Part shown: piece by piece, positions 30,284 to 38,833 of the stretch
How the letters are laid out: every line of letters begins with the position of its first letter
Position numbering within the stretch: position 1 is the stretch's first letter
Origin: Albimonas donghaensis
GTDB taxonomy: Bacteria; Pseudomonadota; Alphaproteobacteria; Rhodobacterales; Rhodobacteraceae
Direction of reading: 5' to 3'
DNA length: 64,000 bases
Assembly: GCF_900106695.1 (NCBI RefSeq)
Contig: NZ_FNMZ01000002.1
Span: 558,001 to 622,000, forward strand
Notes under the pieces: generated by a model
What the model was told of the DNA's origin: nothing
The model's database searches: none
Seen by the model: only the letters and a program-made list of their open reading frames with translations
Translations under genes and position numbers: made by a program

Positions 30284-30892
30284 ATGACCGACGCCGCCCC
30301 TCCGCCCCGCCGCCTGACCCGCGACGCGGCCCGCGCCCGCACCCGCGCCGCCCTGCTCGACAGCGCGGGCCGGGTCTTCGCGCGGGCGGGCTATGCCGGC
30401 GCCTCGGTCGAGGCGATCGCCGAGGAGGCGGGCTATTCAAAGGGCGCCGTCTATTCCAATTTCGCGTCGAAGGAGGCGCTGTTCCTCGACCTTCTGGCCC
30501 GCCGCAAGGCCGAGGAGAAGGCCATGGCCGAGGCGGCGCTGGAGGCCGCGGGCGGCGACCCGCTGGCGGCGCTGGAGGCCTGGGCCGCGACTGCCGAAGC
30601 GGAGGCGGACTGGGCCCTGCTGGCGGTGGAGCTTCAGCTTCACGCCCGCCGGATCCCCAATTTCGCCGAAGCCTATGAGGCGCAGGCCGCCGAGCAGCGC
30701 GCCGCCTTCGGGCGGACCTTCGCCGCGCTTTTCGCCGCCGCCGGCAAGACCCCGCCCGCCCCGCCGGAGGCGCTGGCCGAAGCGGTCTTCGCCATGGCGC
30801 ACGGGCTGGCGCTGGGTCCCGAAGCGCCCCGCGCCCCGGCCCTGCTGAGCCTGACCCTGCGCAGCCTGATCGAGGCCGCGCCCCCCGCCTGA
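30284..30892 (+). CDS. TetR-family transcriptional regulator
   Basis: Repressor of 202 aa. The helix-turn-helix is canonical: ARTRAALLDSAGRVFARAGYAG, ASVEAIAEEAGYSKGAVYSNF and ASKEALFLDLL (about residues 20-70). The C-terminal ligand domain is Ala-rich with no assigned ligand. ATG 30284 is the first start and lies 22 nt after the second operator-like repeat. The stop codon sits inside a tandem 8-bp repeat. It probably controls itself and the divergent SDR gene. Confidence 0.9.
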   Translation: MTDAAPPPRRLTRDAARARTRAALLDSAGRVFARAGYAGASVEAIAEEAGYSKGAVYSNFASKEALFLDLLARRKAEEKAMAEAALEAAGGDPLAALEAWAATAEAEADWALLAVELQLHARRIPNFAEAYEAQAAEQRAAFGRTFAALFAAAGKTPPAPPEALAEAVFAMAHGLALGPEAPRAPALLSLTLRSLIEAAPPA

Positions 30893-30934
30893 CCGCCTGA
30901 CCGCCTGACCGCCTGACCGCCTGACCGCCTGACC
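30887..30934 (+). repeat. Tandem 8-bp repeat over the tetR stop codon
   Basis: Six perfect copies of GCCTGACC, with a degenerate seventh (GCTTGATG). The tetR TGA is in the first copy. Because the unit is 8 bp, slippage would not change the TetR protein, but it varies the 3' UTR. Confidence 0.92.
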
Positions 30935-31039
30935 GCTTGATGGCGCGTCAGGAGGAGACCGCAAGGCGCGCGTCGCCGCGAACGGCGGCGCCGGTCATCT
31001 CCGGCAGCCGGAGGCGACGCCTGGGGGAATGGGGGGGGG

Positions 31040-31114
31040 TGGTACGCCCTACGGGACTCGAACCCGTGTTACCGCCGTGAAAGGGCGGCGTCCTAACCGC
31101 TAGACGAAGGGCGC
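31040..31114 (-). tRNA. tRNA-Glu (anticodon UUC)
   Basis: The minus strand folds as a standard 75-nt tRNA: acceptor GCGCCCT paired with AGGGCGT (G1-U72 wobble), D-arm with AGCGGTTAGGA, anticodon arm CCGCC-CTTTCAC-GGCGG with anticodon TTC, T-loop GGGTTCGAGTCCC, discriminator A and an encoded CCA (31040-31042). The sequence matches bacterial tRNA-Glu. Confidence 0.97.
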
Positions 31115-31125
31115 ATCGCGGGCGT

Positions 31126-31153
31126 TACTAATGGGCTCGGGCCGGGATGGCAA
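31126..31153 (-). promoter_or_regulatory. Candidate tRNA-Glu promoter
   Basis: On the minus strand: -35 TTGCCA (31153-31148), a 16-bp spacer, -10 TTAGTA (31131-31126), 11 nt before the tRNA 5' end. Match and spacing are reasonable but not experimentally fixed. Confidence 0.5.
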
Positions 31154-31229
31154 GCCTTGCGGGCCGGTCCGCGCGCGGGTTTTTCGACATCAGGGGCGAC
31201 GACGTTGCGTCAAGGCGGCGCGACGGCGG

Positions 31230-33014
31230 TCAGCGGGCCTCCGCGGCGTCCTCGATTCGCAGGCGCACACGGCGGCGCCCGCCCCAGTCGTCGATCTCCA
31301 GCCGTCCCGCCACATGCAGGGGCGCCCCGGCCGAGGCGGTGAGCAGCGGCCAGAGCGGGCTGTCGGCCACGCGGAAGGCGGCCGCGTCCACCCGCCCGCC
31401 GGCGCCGGTCAGGGTCAGGCGAAGATGGGTCTCGCCCATCGGCTTCGCGTGGCTCACCCGCACCCCGGCCAGCGCGAATCGCGGGGCGGGGGCGGACTGG
31501 CCCCAGGGACCGGCGGCGTCGAGCATTTCGCACAGTTCCGGCGTCGCCCCGCCGGGGGCGACGGCGCCGTCGATCCGCAGGTCCTCGGGCCCGCCGGTCC
31601 CGGCGCCCTGGCGGGACAGGCGCTCGGCGAGGCGGGCCATGGCGGGCGCCACGCCCTCGCGGGCGACCGTCAGGCCCGCCGCCATCTTGTGCCCGCCGCC
31701 CTTGAGGATCAGCCCCTCGCGCGCCAGCGCCGCCACATCGGCCCCCAGGTCCACGCCGGGGACCGACCGGGCGGAGCCGGAGCCCGTCTCCCCGTTCAGG
31801 GCGATCACCACGGCGGGGCGGTCGAAACGCTCCTTCAGGCGGGCGGCGACGATGCCCACGACGCCCGGATGCCAGCCCTCGCCGGCGGCCCAGACCAGCG
31901 GGCCGTCGGCGCCGCGTTTCTCGGCCTGGGCGATGGCGGAGGCGAGCACGTCGGCCTCCACCTGCCGCCGCTCGCCGTTGAGCGCGTCGAGCCGGGCGGC
32001 CAGCGCCGCCGCCTCCTCGGGGTCGTCGCAGGCCAGCAGGCGGACGCCGAGATCCGCCGTCCCGACCCGGCCGCCGGCGTTGATCCGCGGGCCGAACATG
32101 AAGCCGAGATGGTAGGCGGAGGGGGCCGAGGTCAGCCGCGCCACGTCGCCCAGCGCCACCAGCCCGGGCCGGCCGCGGCGGGCCATGACCGTGAGACCCT
32201 GACGCACCAGCGCCCGGTTCAGCCCGGTCAGCGGGGCCACGTCGGCCACCGTGGCCAGCGCCACCAGGTCGAGCAGCCCCATCAGCCCCGGCTCGGGCAG
32301 GCCGCGGGCGCGCAGCAGGCGGTTGGCGGCGACCAGCAGCAGGAAGGCGACGCCGGCGGCGCAGAGCGCGCCCTGCGCCCCGCTCTCGTCCTGGCGGTTG
32401 GGGTTCACCACGGCCATGGCGTCGGGCAGCGTGTCCCCGCCCATGTGGTGATCGACGACCATGACGTCCGCGCCCATCGCCCGCGCCGCGGCGATGGGGT
32501 CGTGGGCGAGGGTGCCGCAGTCGAGGCAGATCACCAGATCCGCCGCTTTGCCCAACCGGGTCATGGCGGGGATGTTGGGACCGTAGCCCTCGGCGATGCG
32601 GTCGGGGATATGCACCTCGGCGTCCAGCCCCTGCGCGCGCAGCCAGCGCAGCAGCAGGGCGGTGGAGGCGGCGCCGTCCACGTCATAGTCGCCGAACAGC
32701 GCCACCCGCTCGCGCTTTTCCACCGCGGCGACCAGGCGCTCGGCGGCGGCGTCCATGTCGCGCAGGGTGGAGGGGTCGGGCATCAGATCGCGCAGGGTGG
32801 GGGAGAGATAGGCCTCGGCCTCCTCGATCGCCACGCCGCGGGCGGCGAGCACCCGGCCCACCACTTCCGGCGCTCCCAGCCGCTGGGCGATGGCGAGGCC
32901 CAGCCGCTCGACCTCCGGCGCAGGTCCGACCCAGCGGCGGCCGAGGGCGGAGCGCTCGACGCCCAGGAAGGCGGGGCCGGCGGCGGGCGGAGGGGCGGAG
33001 GCGGGCAGGGTCAT
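31230..33014 (-). CDS. recJ: Single-stranded-DNA-specific exonuclease RecJ
   Basis: 5'-3' ssDNA exonuclease of recombination and mismatch repair, 594 aa. The DHH phosphoesterase motifs are in order: ALFGDYDVDGAAST, ICLDCGT, MVVDHHMGGD. The DHHA1 domain has VWAAGEGWHPGVVGIVAARLKERF and LKGGGHKMAAGLTV, followed by an OB-like C-terminus (GQSAPAPRFALAGVRVSHAKP). ATG 33014 precedes family-like residues. The tRNA-Glu lies just downstream in the same direction. Confidence 0.96.
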   Translation of the reverse strand: MTLPASAPPPAAGPAFLGVERSALGRRWVGPAPEVERLGLAIAQRLGAPEVVGRVLAARGVAIEEAEAYLSPTLRDLMPDPSTLRDMDAAAERLVAAVEKRERVALFGDYDVDGAASTALLLRWLRAQGLDAEVHIPDRIAEGYGPNIPAMTRLGKAADLVICLDCGTLAHDPIAAARAMGADVMVVDHHMGGDTLPDAMAVVNPNRQDESGAQGALCAAGVAFLLLVAANRLLRARGLPEPGLMGLLDLVALATVADVAPLTGLNRALVRQGLTVMARRGRPGLVALGDVARLTSAPSAYHLGFMFGPRINAGGRVGTADLGVRLLACDDPEEAAALAARLDALNGERRQVEADVLASAIAQAEKRGADGPLVWAAGEGWHPGVVGIVAARLKERFDRPAVVIALNGETGSGSARSVPGVDLGADVAALAREGLILKGGGHKMAAGLTVAREGVAPAMARLAERLSRQGAGTGGPEDLRIDGAVAPGGATPELCEMLDAAGPWGQSAPAPRFALAGVRVSHAKPMGETHLRLTLTGAGGRVDAAAFRVADSPLWPLLTASAGAPLHVAGRLEIDDWGGRRRVRLRIEDAAEAR

Positions 33015-33545
33015 GCAGGGGGCTTAGCCGGGCGCGGGCCGGAAGGGAATCCCTTCCCCGCCCGGCGCGCTGCGGGACGGGTCCCGCGCAGGGGCGAGGG
33101 AGCCGCGCGTCAACCCGGACGCAGGCGGCGAGGCTCCGCCCGCGCGGCGCGGCGACCGTTGGGAATGCGGACACAGGTGGGAATGCGGACACAGGGCCGC
33201 GGGCGGCGAGCGGGCGGGGCGAGCGCCGCCGGGCCCGGCGGGCTCCCAATCTCGCCCAGCTTTTTCGCCCGCCTTGCATGCCCCTGGCTTTCTTGCAGGT
33301 CTCTGGCTCTGCGCCCCGGCTGCGGTCCCGATGCCCACCGCCGGCTCCGCTTCGCCCGGCCGCTCGCCGCCCGCGGCCGTTCCGCCCGCGACCACGGCCG
33401 CCGCGCCGCGCGGGCGCCCGGCCCCGACCCGCGGGCGGGTCGTCGCGCGGCTCCCCCGCCCCCCCCACTGGCGCCCGCCCGCGTTTTGCGCGAGATTCCG
33501 CCCGACAGCCGCGGCCCGCGCGGCGCGACCGAGGAGAGCCCAGAC
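33015..33545. other. Gene-free, very GC-rich divergent region between recJ and the CoA-transferase operon
   Basis: A 531-bp region. Nothing coding is supported here, although open frames run through it. It contains an 18-bp direct repeat (GGGAATGCGGACACAGGT at 33161-33178, second copy 33179-33196, one mismatch) and a less GC-rich spot at 33275-33310. Promoters for recJ and the CoA-transferase must lie here but cannot be placed. Confidence 0.5.
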
Positions 33546-34283
33546 GTGACCACCCCATCCGCCAAAGCCACGGGCGTGCTCAAGCCCGTGCTCTCGGCGC
33601 AGGACGCGCTCGCCGACATCCCCGACGGCGCCACCGTGCTCATCGGCGGCTTCGGAGGCGCCGGCAACCCGGTGGAGCTGATCCACGCCCTCATCGACCA
33701 GGGCGCCCGCGACCTGACCATCGTCAACAACAACGCCGGCAACGGCGACGTCGGCCTCGCCGCCCTGATCCGCGAGCGGCGGGTGGCCAAGATCATCTGC
33801 TCCTTCCCCCGCGCGGCCTCCGCCCATGCCTTCACCGAGGAATACCAGGCCGGCCGCATCGAGCTGGAGACCGTCCCCCAGGGCACGCTGGCCGAGCGCA
33901 TCCGCGCCGGCGGCGCCGGGGTGCCGGCCTTCTACACCCGCACCTCCGTCGGGACCCCGCTGGCCGAGGGCAAGGAGATCCGCGCGTTCGACGGCCGCGA
34001 CTACGTGATGGAACACGCCATCACCGGCGACTACGCCCTGGTCAAATGCCTGCGCGCCGACCGCATGGGCAACCTGACCTATTCCAAGTCGGCCCGGAAC
34101 TTCGCGCCGATCATGTGCATGGCCGCCAAATGCGCCGTGGTGCAGACCGTGGAGCTGGTCGAGCCCGGCGCCATCGACCCCGAGACCGTGGTCACCCCCG
34201 GCATCTTCACCGGCCGAATCGTCCACACCCCCGACGCCGTGCAGGAACAGGTGCTGTTCGAACAGGGAGCGCGCTACCCATGA
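33546..34283 (+). CDS. 3-oxoacid CoA-transferase subunit A
   Basis: Alpha subunit of a succinyl-CoA:3-ketoacid (3-oxoadipate/acetoacetate) CoA-transferase, 245 aa. Family blocks are IPDGATVLIGGFGGAGNPVE and TIVNNNAGNGDVGLAALI, YTRTSVGTPLAEGKEIRAFD and RADRMGNLTYSKSARNF. It pairs with subunit B, which carries the catalytic Glu. GTG 33546 has GAGGAG upstream; the frame before it is GC filler. PcaI-like or ScoA-like cannot be resolved because no other aromatic or ketone-body genes are near. The stop overlaps the next start (ATGA). Confidence 0.9.
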   Translation: MTTPSAKATGVLKPVLSAQDALADIPDGATVLIGGFGGAGNPVELIHALIDQGARDLTIVNNNAGNGDVGLAALIRERRVAKIICSFPRAASAHAFTEEYQAGRIELETVPQGTLAERIRAGGAGVPAFYTRTSVGTPLAEGKEIRAFDGRDYVMEHAITGDYALVKCLRADRMGNLTYSKSARNFAPIMCMAAKCAVVQTVELVEPGAIDPETVVTPGIFTGRIVHTPDAVQEQVLFEQGARYP

Positions 34284-34990
34284 CCCCCGCAGCCGACGCC
34301 GCCGCAACCGCCAAGCCGAAGAAGATCGGCCTGACCCGCGCCCAGATGGCCTGGCGCGCCGCCCAGGACATCCCCGACGGCTCTTATGTGAATCTCGGGA
34401 TCGGCATGCCCGAGCTCGCCGCGCTCTATGTCCCCGACGGCCGCCAGGTCACCTATCACACCGAGAACGGCGTGCTGGGCTTCGGCGAGGGCCCGCCCAA
34501 GGGCGAGGAGGACTGGGATCTGGTCAACGCCGGCAAGAAAGCAATCGGCCTGCTGCCCGGCGCCTCGATCTTCCATCATGCCGACAGCTTCGCGATGATC
34601 CGGGGCGGGCATATCGACCTCGCCATCCTCGGGGCCTTCCAGATCGCGCCCAACGGCGATCTCGCCAACTGGCGCGCGGGGAACGAGGGCATTCCGGCGG
34701 TCGGCGGGGCCATGGACCTGGTCTCCGGCGCGCGGCAGGTGTGGTGCATCACCGACCACACCACCCGGGCCGGCGAGGCCAAGCTGATGGACGCCTGCAC
34801 CTATCCGCTGACCGGCATCGGCTGCGTGACCCGGGTCTACACCGATCTCGCGGTCATCCACGTGGTCGAGGGGCGCTTCCACCTGAAAGCCATCGCCGAA
34901 GGCATCACGGTCGAGGAGCTTCAGGCCAAAACCGCCTCGCCGCTGGTGGTCGAGGGCGAGATCGAGGTCATGGCGCCCCCCGCGCTCTGA
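34280..34990 (+). CDS. 3-oxoacid CoA-transferase subunit B
   Basis: Beta subunit, 236 aa, carrying the active-site glutamate in YHTENGVLGFGEGP, the residue that forms the glutamyl-CoA thioester. VNLGIGMPELAALYVPDG is the family's CoA-binding loop; LGAFQIAPNGDLANWRAG and KLMDACTYPLTGIGCV follow. Coupled by ATGA overlap to subunit A. The pair transfers CoA between succinyl-CoA and a 3-oxoacid in the cytoplasm. Confidence 0.92.
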   Translation: MTPAADAAATAKPKKIGLTRAQMAWRAAQDIPDGSYVNLGIGMPELAALYVPDGRQVTYHTENGVLGFGEGPPKGEEDWDLVNAGKKAIGLLPGASIFHHADSFAMIRGGHIDLAILGAFQIAPNGDLANWRAGNEGIPAVGGAMDLVSGARQVWCITDHTTRAGEAKLMDACTYPLTGIGCVTRVYTDLAVIHVVEGRFHLKAIAEGITVEELQAKTASPLVVEGEIEVMAPPAL

Positions 34991-35199
34991 CCCGAGCCGG
35001 GCGACGCCCCGGCCGCGACGTCGATGCGCCTCCGCCGGGCCGGACCGGGCGGGGGCGCATGGGACACCGCGCATTCGAAGCGCATCTCCCCCTGCGGCAT
35101 CTTGCCGAATCCGCCACGAAGCGTATGATGCCTGTCAAGCGAGCCTCCCGTTCGGGACGGCGCGCTTTTCGCGCTTAGGTTACAAAGGACGAGAAAACC

Positions 35200-35742
35200 A
35201 TAGCCCGCAGACCGCATCAGGCGCCGCCCACCCGCGACACCGGCCCCCGAGTGAACGACAAGATCCGCGTTCCGGAGATCCGCCTCATCGACCATGAGGG
35301 GGAGAACCGCGGCGTGGTCGATCCACGCGACGCCATTCGCATGGCCGAAGAGGTCGGGCTCGATCTCGTCGAGATCTCGCCGAACGCCGCGCCGCCCGTG
35401 TGCAAGATCATGGACTTCGGCAAGTTCAAGTATGAACAGCAGAAGAAGGCCAACGAGGCGAAGAAGAAGCAGCGCGTCATCGAGATCAAGGAGGTCAAGT
35501 TCCGCCCGAACATCGACATCCATGATTACGAAGTGAAGATGCGCAACGTCACCCGCTTCCTTGAGGATGGCGACAAGGTCAAGGTGACCCTGCGCTTCCG
35601 CGGCCGCGAAATGGCGCACCAGGAACTCGGCCGCGAGGTGCTTGAGCGCATCGCGACCGACACCGTCGAACTGGGCAAGGTCGAATCCATGCCCAAGATG
35701 GAAGGCCGTCAGATGATCATGGTGATCGGGCCCAAGGCCTGA
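35200..35742 (+). CDS. infC: Translation initiation factor IF-3 (probable AUA start)
   Basis: IF-3, which keeps 30S subunits free and checks the start codon. From GTG 35251 the frame gives only 163 aa. Seventeen codons upstream, ATA GCC CGC AGA CCG encodes the conserved alphaproteobacterial IF-3 opening [16 protein letters not shown], giving the usual 180 aa. AAAGGA at 35184-35189 is 10 nt before the ATA at 35200. No ATG, GTG or TTG fits the complete N-terminus. A rare start codon is known for infC (AUU in E. coli), where it lets IF-3 repress itself. The N-domain ([16 protein letters not shown]) and C-domain ([17 protein letters not shown]) are intact. Confidence 0.92.
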   Translation: MARRPHQAPPTRDTGPRVNDKIRVPEIRLIDHEGENRGVVDPRDAIRMAEEVGLDLVEISPNAAPPVCKIMDFGKFKYEQQKKANEAKKKQRVIEIKEVKFRPNIDIHDYEVKMRNVTRFLEDGDKVKVTLRFRGREMAHQELGREVLERIATDTVELGKVESMPKMEGRQMIMVIGPKA

Positions 35743-35757
35743 CCGGCCTTCCGAACC

Positions 35758-36450
35758 ATGGCGCATGACCCCGCCGACAGCCGCCCGCGCTACGCCGAAC
35801 CGGTCTCCGGACCGGATGGCGGCGCGGGCGACGCCCGCCTGACCGCGCCCGCGGCCTCGCGGAATTCCGCCGACATCGCCGCCGCGCTCGCCCGTCTTCT
35901 GGCCGACGAACGCGGCCCGGTTATGGAAATCGGCGCCGGCACCGGCCAGCACGCGCTCGCCTGCGCCCGCGCCCTGCCCCGGCTGACCTGGATCCCCACC
36001 GACCCCGACCCGCTGCATGTCGCCTCGATCGAGGCCTGGCGCGTGGCGGAAGGGCCGGAGAACCTCGCCGCTCCGCTGACCGTGAACGCCGACGCGGGCT
36101 CGGGCGCCGACTGGGCCGCCGCCGCGCGGCTCACCCACGGCCCGCTGCGCGCGGTGTTCTGCGCCAACGTCATCCATATCGCCCCCTGGTCGGTGGCCGA
36201 GGGGCTGGTCGCCGGCGCCGCCGCCGCGCTGGGGGCGGGCGGACGGCTGATTCTCTACGGTCCCTTCTATGAGAAGGGCGAGGCCGTGCGCTCCAACCGC
36301 GATTTCGACGAGATGCTGCGCGGCCGCGACCCCGCATGGGGCGTGCGCAACCTCGAGGACGTGGCGGCGCTGGCCTCCGACCACGGCTTCGGCGCCCCGC
36401 GGCGCGTCGAGATGCCGGCCAACAACCTGATCCTCGCCTTTCCGCGCTGA
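35758..36450 (+). CDS. DUF938 SAM-dependent methyltransferase
   Basis: Class I methyltransferase-like protein of the DUF938 family, 230 aa, substrate unknown. The SAM-binding motif is VMEIGAGTGQHALACARAL. ANVIHIAPWSVAEGLVAGA, GGRLILYGPFYEKGEAVRSN and NRDFDEMLRGRDPAWGVRNLED are the family signature. It begins 15 nt after infC and may be co-transcribed. The short N-terminal extension before PAASRNS looks unstructured. Confidence 0.9.
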   Translation: MAHDPADSRPRYAEPVSGPDGGAGDARLTAPAASRNSADIAAALARLLADERGPVMEIGAGTGQHALACARALPRLTWIPTDPDPLHVASIEAWRVAEGPENLAAPLTVNADAGSGADWAAAARLTHGPLRAVFCANVIHIAPWSVAEGLVAGAAAALGAGGRLILYGPFYEKGEAVRSNRDFDEMLRGRDPAWGVRNLEDVAALASDHGFGAPRRVEMPANNLILAFPR

Positions 36451-36570
36451 CCGGGATCAGGGCGGCGGGATCAGGCCGGCGGGGTTCTGGCGGCACGGTT
36501 CTGGCTGCCCGGGGCGGTTTCGCGCCTCAACCGGCTTGGCGCCGCGCCGCGGCCGGCGTAGCGTCCTCCC

Positions 36571-36939
36571 ATGACCGAAAGATCCTGGCATGACATGGGC
36601 GGCCTTCCCGCCGGCCCCGTGGTCCCCGAAGAACACGACTACGCGCTGTGGGAACGGCGTGTGGACGCGCTCCTGACGCTCGCCACCACCAAGGGCAAGT
36701 TCACCGTCGACGGCCTGCGCCGGGTGCTGGAGGACATGGGCCCCGAATTCTTCGAGACGCACAGCTACTACGAACGCTGGATCGAATCGGTGAACCGCAA
36801 TCTCATCGAATCCGGGCTTTATTCCACCGCGGAACTCGCCGCCAAGCTGGAAGAGGTCCGCGCCCGCGGCGAGACCTATGGCGAATGCTCGCTGACCGCG
36901 CCGGAAGCCGGGTCGGGCCCCGAGGCCGGCGATGGCTGA
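36571..36939 (+). CDS. Nitrile hydratase beta subunit N-terminal half (ScnB-like)
   Basis: A 122-aa protein matching the N-terminal part of nitrile hydratase beta and thiocyanate hydrolase beta: WHDMGGLPAGPV, HDYALWERRVDALLTL and YYERWIESVNRNLIESGLYS. In thiocyanate hydrolase and a few three-subunit nitrile hydratases the beta chain is split; this is the first half, and the next gene supplies the second. Residue pairs in the LFETHSYYERW helix pack against the alpha subunit in known structures. It overlaps the next gene by 8 nt. Confidence 0.85.
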   Translation: MTERSWHDMGGLPAGPVVPEEHDYALWERRVDALLTLATTKGKFTVDGLRRVLEDMGPEFFETHSYYERWIESVNRNLIESGLYSTAELAAKLEEVRARGETYGECSLTAPEAGSGPEAGDG

Positions 36940-37237
36940 ACGCCCCCCCCCGCAACGCATGCGCGTCCGCGCCTGGGGGACCAAGGGCCTGCACGCCCGC
37001 GCGCCCTGGTATCTGCGCGGCAAGACCGGGATCGTCGAGCGGCGCCTGGGGGCCTACAAGAACCCCGAGCAGCTCGCCTACGGCCTGCCGGCCGAGCCGG
37101 TCCCGCTCTACCGCATCCGCTTCACCATGGCCGAGATCTGGGGCGACGAGGCCGAGCGCCCAGACGACACCATCGACGCCGAGATCTACGAGCACTGGCT
37201 CGAACCCATCGCGGAGGGTGACGACCATGCCCCATGA
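36932..37237 (+). CDS. Nitrile hydratase beta subunit C-terminal half (SH3-like, ScnA-like)
   Basis: A 101-aa SH3-like barrel protein equal to the C-terminal domain of nitrile hydratase beta: RVRAWGTKGLHARAPWYLRG, GIVERRLGAYKNPEQLAYG, PLYRIRFTMAEIWGDEA and the terminal IDAEIYEHWLEP. It is not a broken gene: both halves have good starts, are adjacent, and overlap by only 8 nt, with an 11-nt overlap to the alpha gene. The gene order N-half, C-half, alpha matches scnBAC of thiocyanate hydrolase. Confidence 0.85.
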   Translation: MAERPPPQRMRVRAWGTKGLHARAPWYLRGKTGIVERRLGAYKNPEQLAYGLPAEPVPLYRIRFTMAEIWGDEAERPDDTIDAEIYEHWLEPIAEGDDHAP

Positions 37238-37919
37238 CCACCACGACCATGATCACGGGCACGACCACGCGCCCGGCGCGCTCAGCCCCTCCGGCCATCC
37301 CTACCGCGCCGATCAGGACGGCCCGCTGACCCGCGCCCAGGCGCTGGAGATCGCGGTGCGCGAGCTGATGATCGAAAAAGGCCTGGTGACCGCCGACGAG
37401 ATCGCCGCCGCCATCGCCCGGATGCAGGCCCGAACGCCGGCCATGGGCGCCGCCGTCGTCGCCCGCGCCTGGACCGACCCGGACTACAAGGCCCGGCTGA
37501 TCGCCGACGGCCGCGCCGCCGCGCAGGAGCTGGGCGCCGATATCGAGGCCATGCACCTGCTGGTGGTGGAGAACGACGCGCAGACCCACAATGTCGTGGT
37601 CTGCACGCTCTGCTCCTGCTACCCGCGCTTCCTGCTCGGCCCGCCGCCGGACTGGTACAAGCAGCGCGCCTACCGGTCCCGCGTGGTGATCGAGCCGCGC
37701 CGGGTGCTCGGCGAATTCGGGTTGGACCTGGCGGAGGACGTCACCGTCCGGGTCCACGACTCCACCGCCGACATGCGCTACCTGGTCCTGCCCGCCCGCC
37801 CCGAGGGGACCGAGGGCTGGTCCGAGGAGGCGCTCGCCGCCCTCGTCACCCGCGACTGCATGATCGGCGTCGCGGTCCCGCGCCTGCCCGATCCGGCCCC
37901 CGTCGCCGCCGCGGAATGA
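37227..37919 (+). CDS. Cobalt-type nitrile hydratase/thiocyanate hydrolase alpha-family subunit
   Basis: Catalytic subunit, 230 aa. The metal claw is VVCTLCSCYP with Cys126, Cys129 and Cys131; Thr after the first Cys marks the cobalt type. WYKQRAYRSRVVIEPRRVLGE and the C-terminal block EGTEGWSEEAL, DCMIGVA are family core. The first 17 residues are His/Asp-rich (HDHHDHDHGHDH) and precede the usual start region; this is not typical. No cobalt activator gene was recognised beside it. Substrate (nitrile, thiocyanate or other) is unknown. It overlaps the next gene, a transporter, by 4 nt. Confidence 0.9.
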   Translation: MPHDHHDHDHGHDHAPGALSPSGHPYRADQDGPLTRAQALEIAVRELMIEKGLVTADEIAAAIARMQARTPAMGAAVVARAWTDPDYKARLIADGRAAAQELGADIEAMHLLVVENDAQTHNVVVCTLCSCYPRFLLGPPPDWYKQRAYRSRVVIEPRRVLGEFGLDLAEDVTVRVHDSTADMRYLVLPARPEGTEGWSEEALAALVTRDCMIGVAVPRLPDPAPVAAAE

Positions 37920-38833
37920 CCTGCCCTGCAGAGCCGACCACGCCCTCGCCCGGCTCGGGCGAGGGTTTCCGCAGCCGCGAAATCTACGGCATCGGGCTCT
38001 ACGTATTGTCGGTGTTCTGCTTCTGCTCCATGGACGTGGTCGGCAAGCTGCTGCTGGAACGGCACGAGCCGCTGATGGTGGTCTGGGCCCGCTACGCCTC
38101 GCAGGGGTTCTGGGCGGTGGTGATCATGGCGCCCTGGCTGCGGACCATGCTGCGCACCTCGCAGCCCGGCCTGCAGGTGGTGCGCGCGCTGATGCCCTTC
38201 GGAACCAGCCTGTCCTTCTTCTACGCCATCCAGCACATGCAGCTGGCCGAGGCCGTGGCGGTGTTCGAGGTCTGCCCGCTGATCATCACCGTGCTCGCCT
38301 ATTTCGTGCTGGGCGAGAAGGTCGGCCCGCGCCGATGGGCGGGGGTGGGGATCGGGCTCGCTGGCGCGCTGATCATCATCCGGCCGGGGACGGACGTGTT
38401 CCAGACGGCTTCGCTGCTGCCGATCCTCGGGGCCTTCTGCTTCGCGGGCTACGCCATCCTGACCCGGTTGATGGGGCCGCGCGAAAGCCACTGGACCTCG
38501 TTCCTCTACACCGCGCTGATCGGCGCGGCGCTGGCCTCGCTGCTCGTGCCCTTCTACTGGTCGACCCCGTCCTGGGCGGATGCGGCGGTGATGAGCGTCT
38601 TCGGCGTGCTCGGCGGGATCGGGCATATCCTGATGACGCTGGCCCTGCGGCACACGCCGGCCTCGGTCGCGGCGCCGTTCAACTATACCGGGCTGGTCTG
38701 GGCGGCGATGTGGGGGCTGGTGGTCTTCGGCGAGTTCCCCGATGTCTGGACCTGGGTCGGGGCGGCGGTGATCGTCGGCGCCGGCCTTTATGTGTGGTGG
38801 CGAGAGCGTCAGCGGGCGCGGGAGATCGCGTGA
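37916..38833 (+). CDS. EamA/DMT-family transporter
   Basis: Drug/metabolite transporter of 305 aa with about ten predicted helices in two EamA halves: SVFCFCSMDVVGKLLLERHEP and MPFGTSLSFFYAIQHMQLAEA in the first half, GAFCFAGYAILTRLMGPRES and the last helix near AAVIVGAGLYVWW in the second. Inner-membrane, substrate unknown. ATGA overlap with the nitrile hydratase alpha gene makes import or export of a related compound plausible, but this is only context. It overlaps the next gene at TGATG. Confidence 0.9.
   Translation: MTCPAEPTTPSPGSGEGFRSREIYGIGLYVLSVFCFCSMDVVGKLLLERHEPLMVVWARYASQGFWAVVIMAPWLRTMLRTSQPGLQVVRALMPFGTSLSFFYAIQHMQLAEAVAVFEVCPLIITVLAYFVLGEKVGPRRWAGVGIGLAGALIIIRPGTDVFQTASLLPILGAFCFAGYAILTRLMGPRESHWTSFLYTALIGAALASLLVPFYWSTPSWADAAVMSVFGVLGGIGHILMTLALRHTPASVAAPFNYTGLVWAAMWGLVVFGEFPDVWTWVGAAVIVGAGLYVWWRERQRAREIA

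Noticed and set aside
31131-34283. Long open frame of 1050 codons over the recJ region, plus strand
   Set aside because: It is antisense to recJ, which has complete DHH motifs. The frame's 3' part is the real CoA-transferase A, which starts at 33546.
36571-37237. Split nitrile hydratase beta treated as a frameshifted gene
   Set aside because: Both halves have their own start, overlap by 8 nt, and match the known split form of thiocyanate hydrolase.
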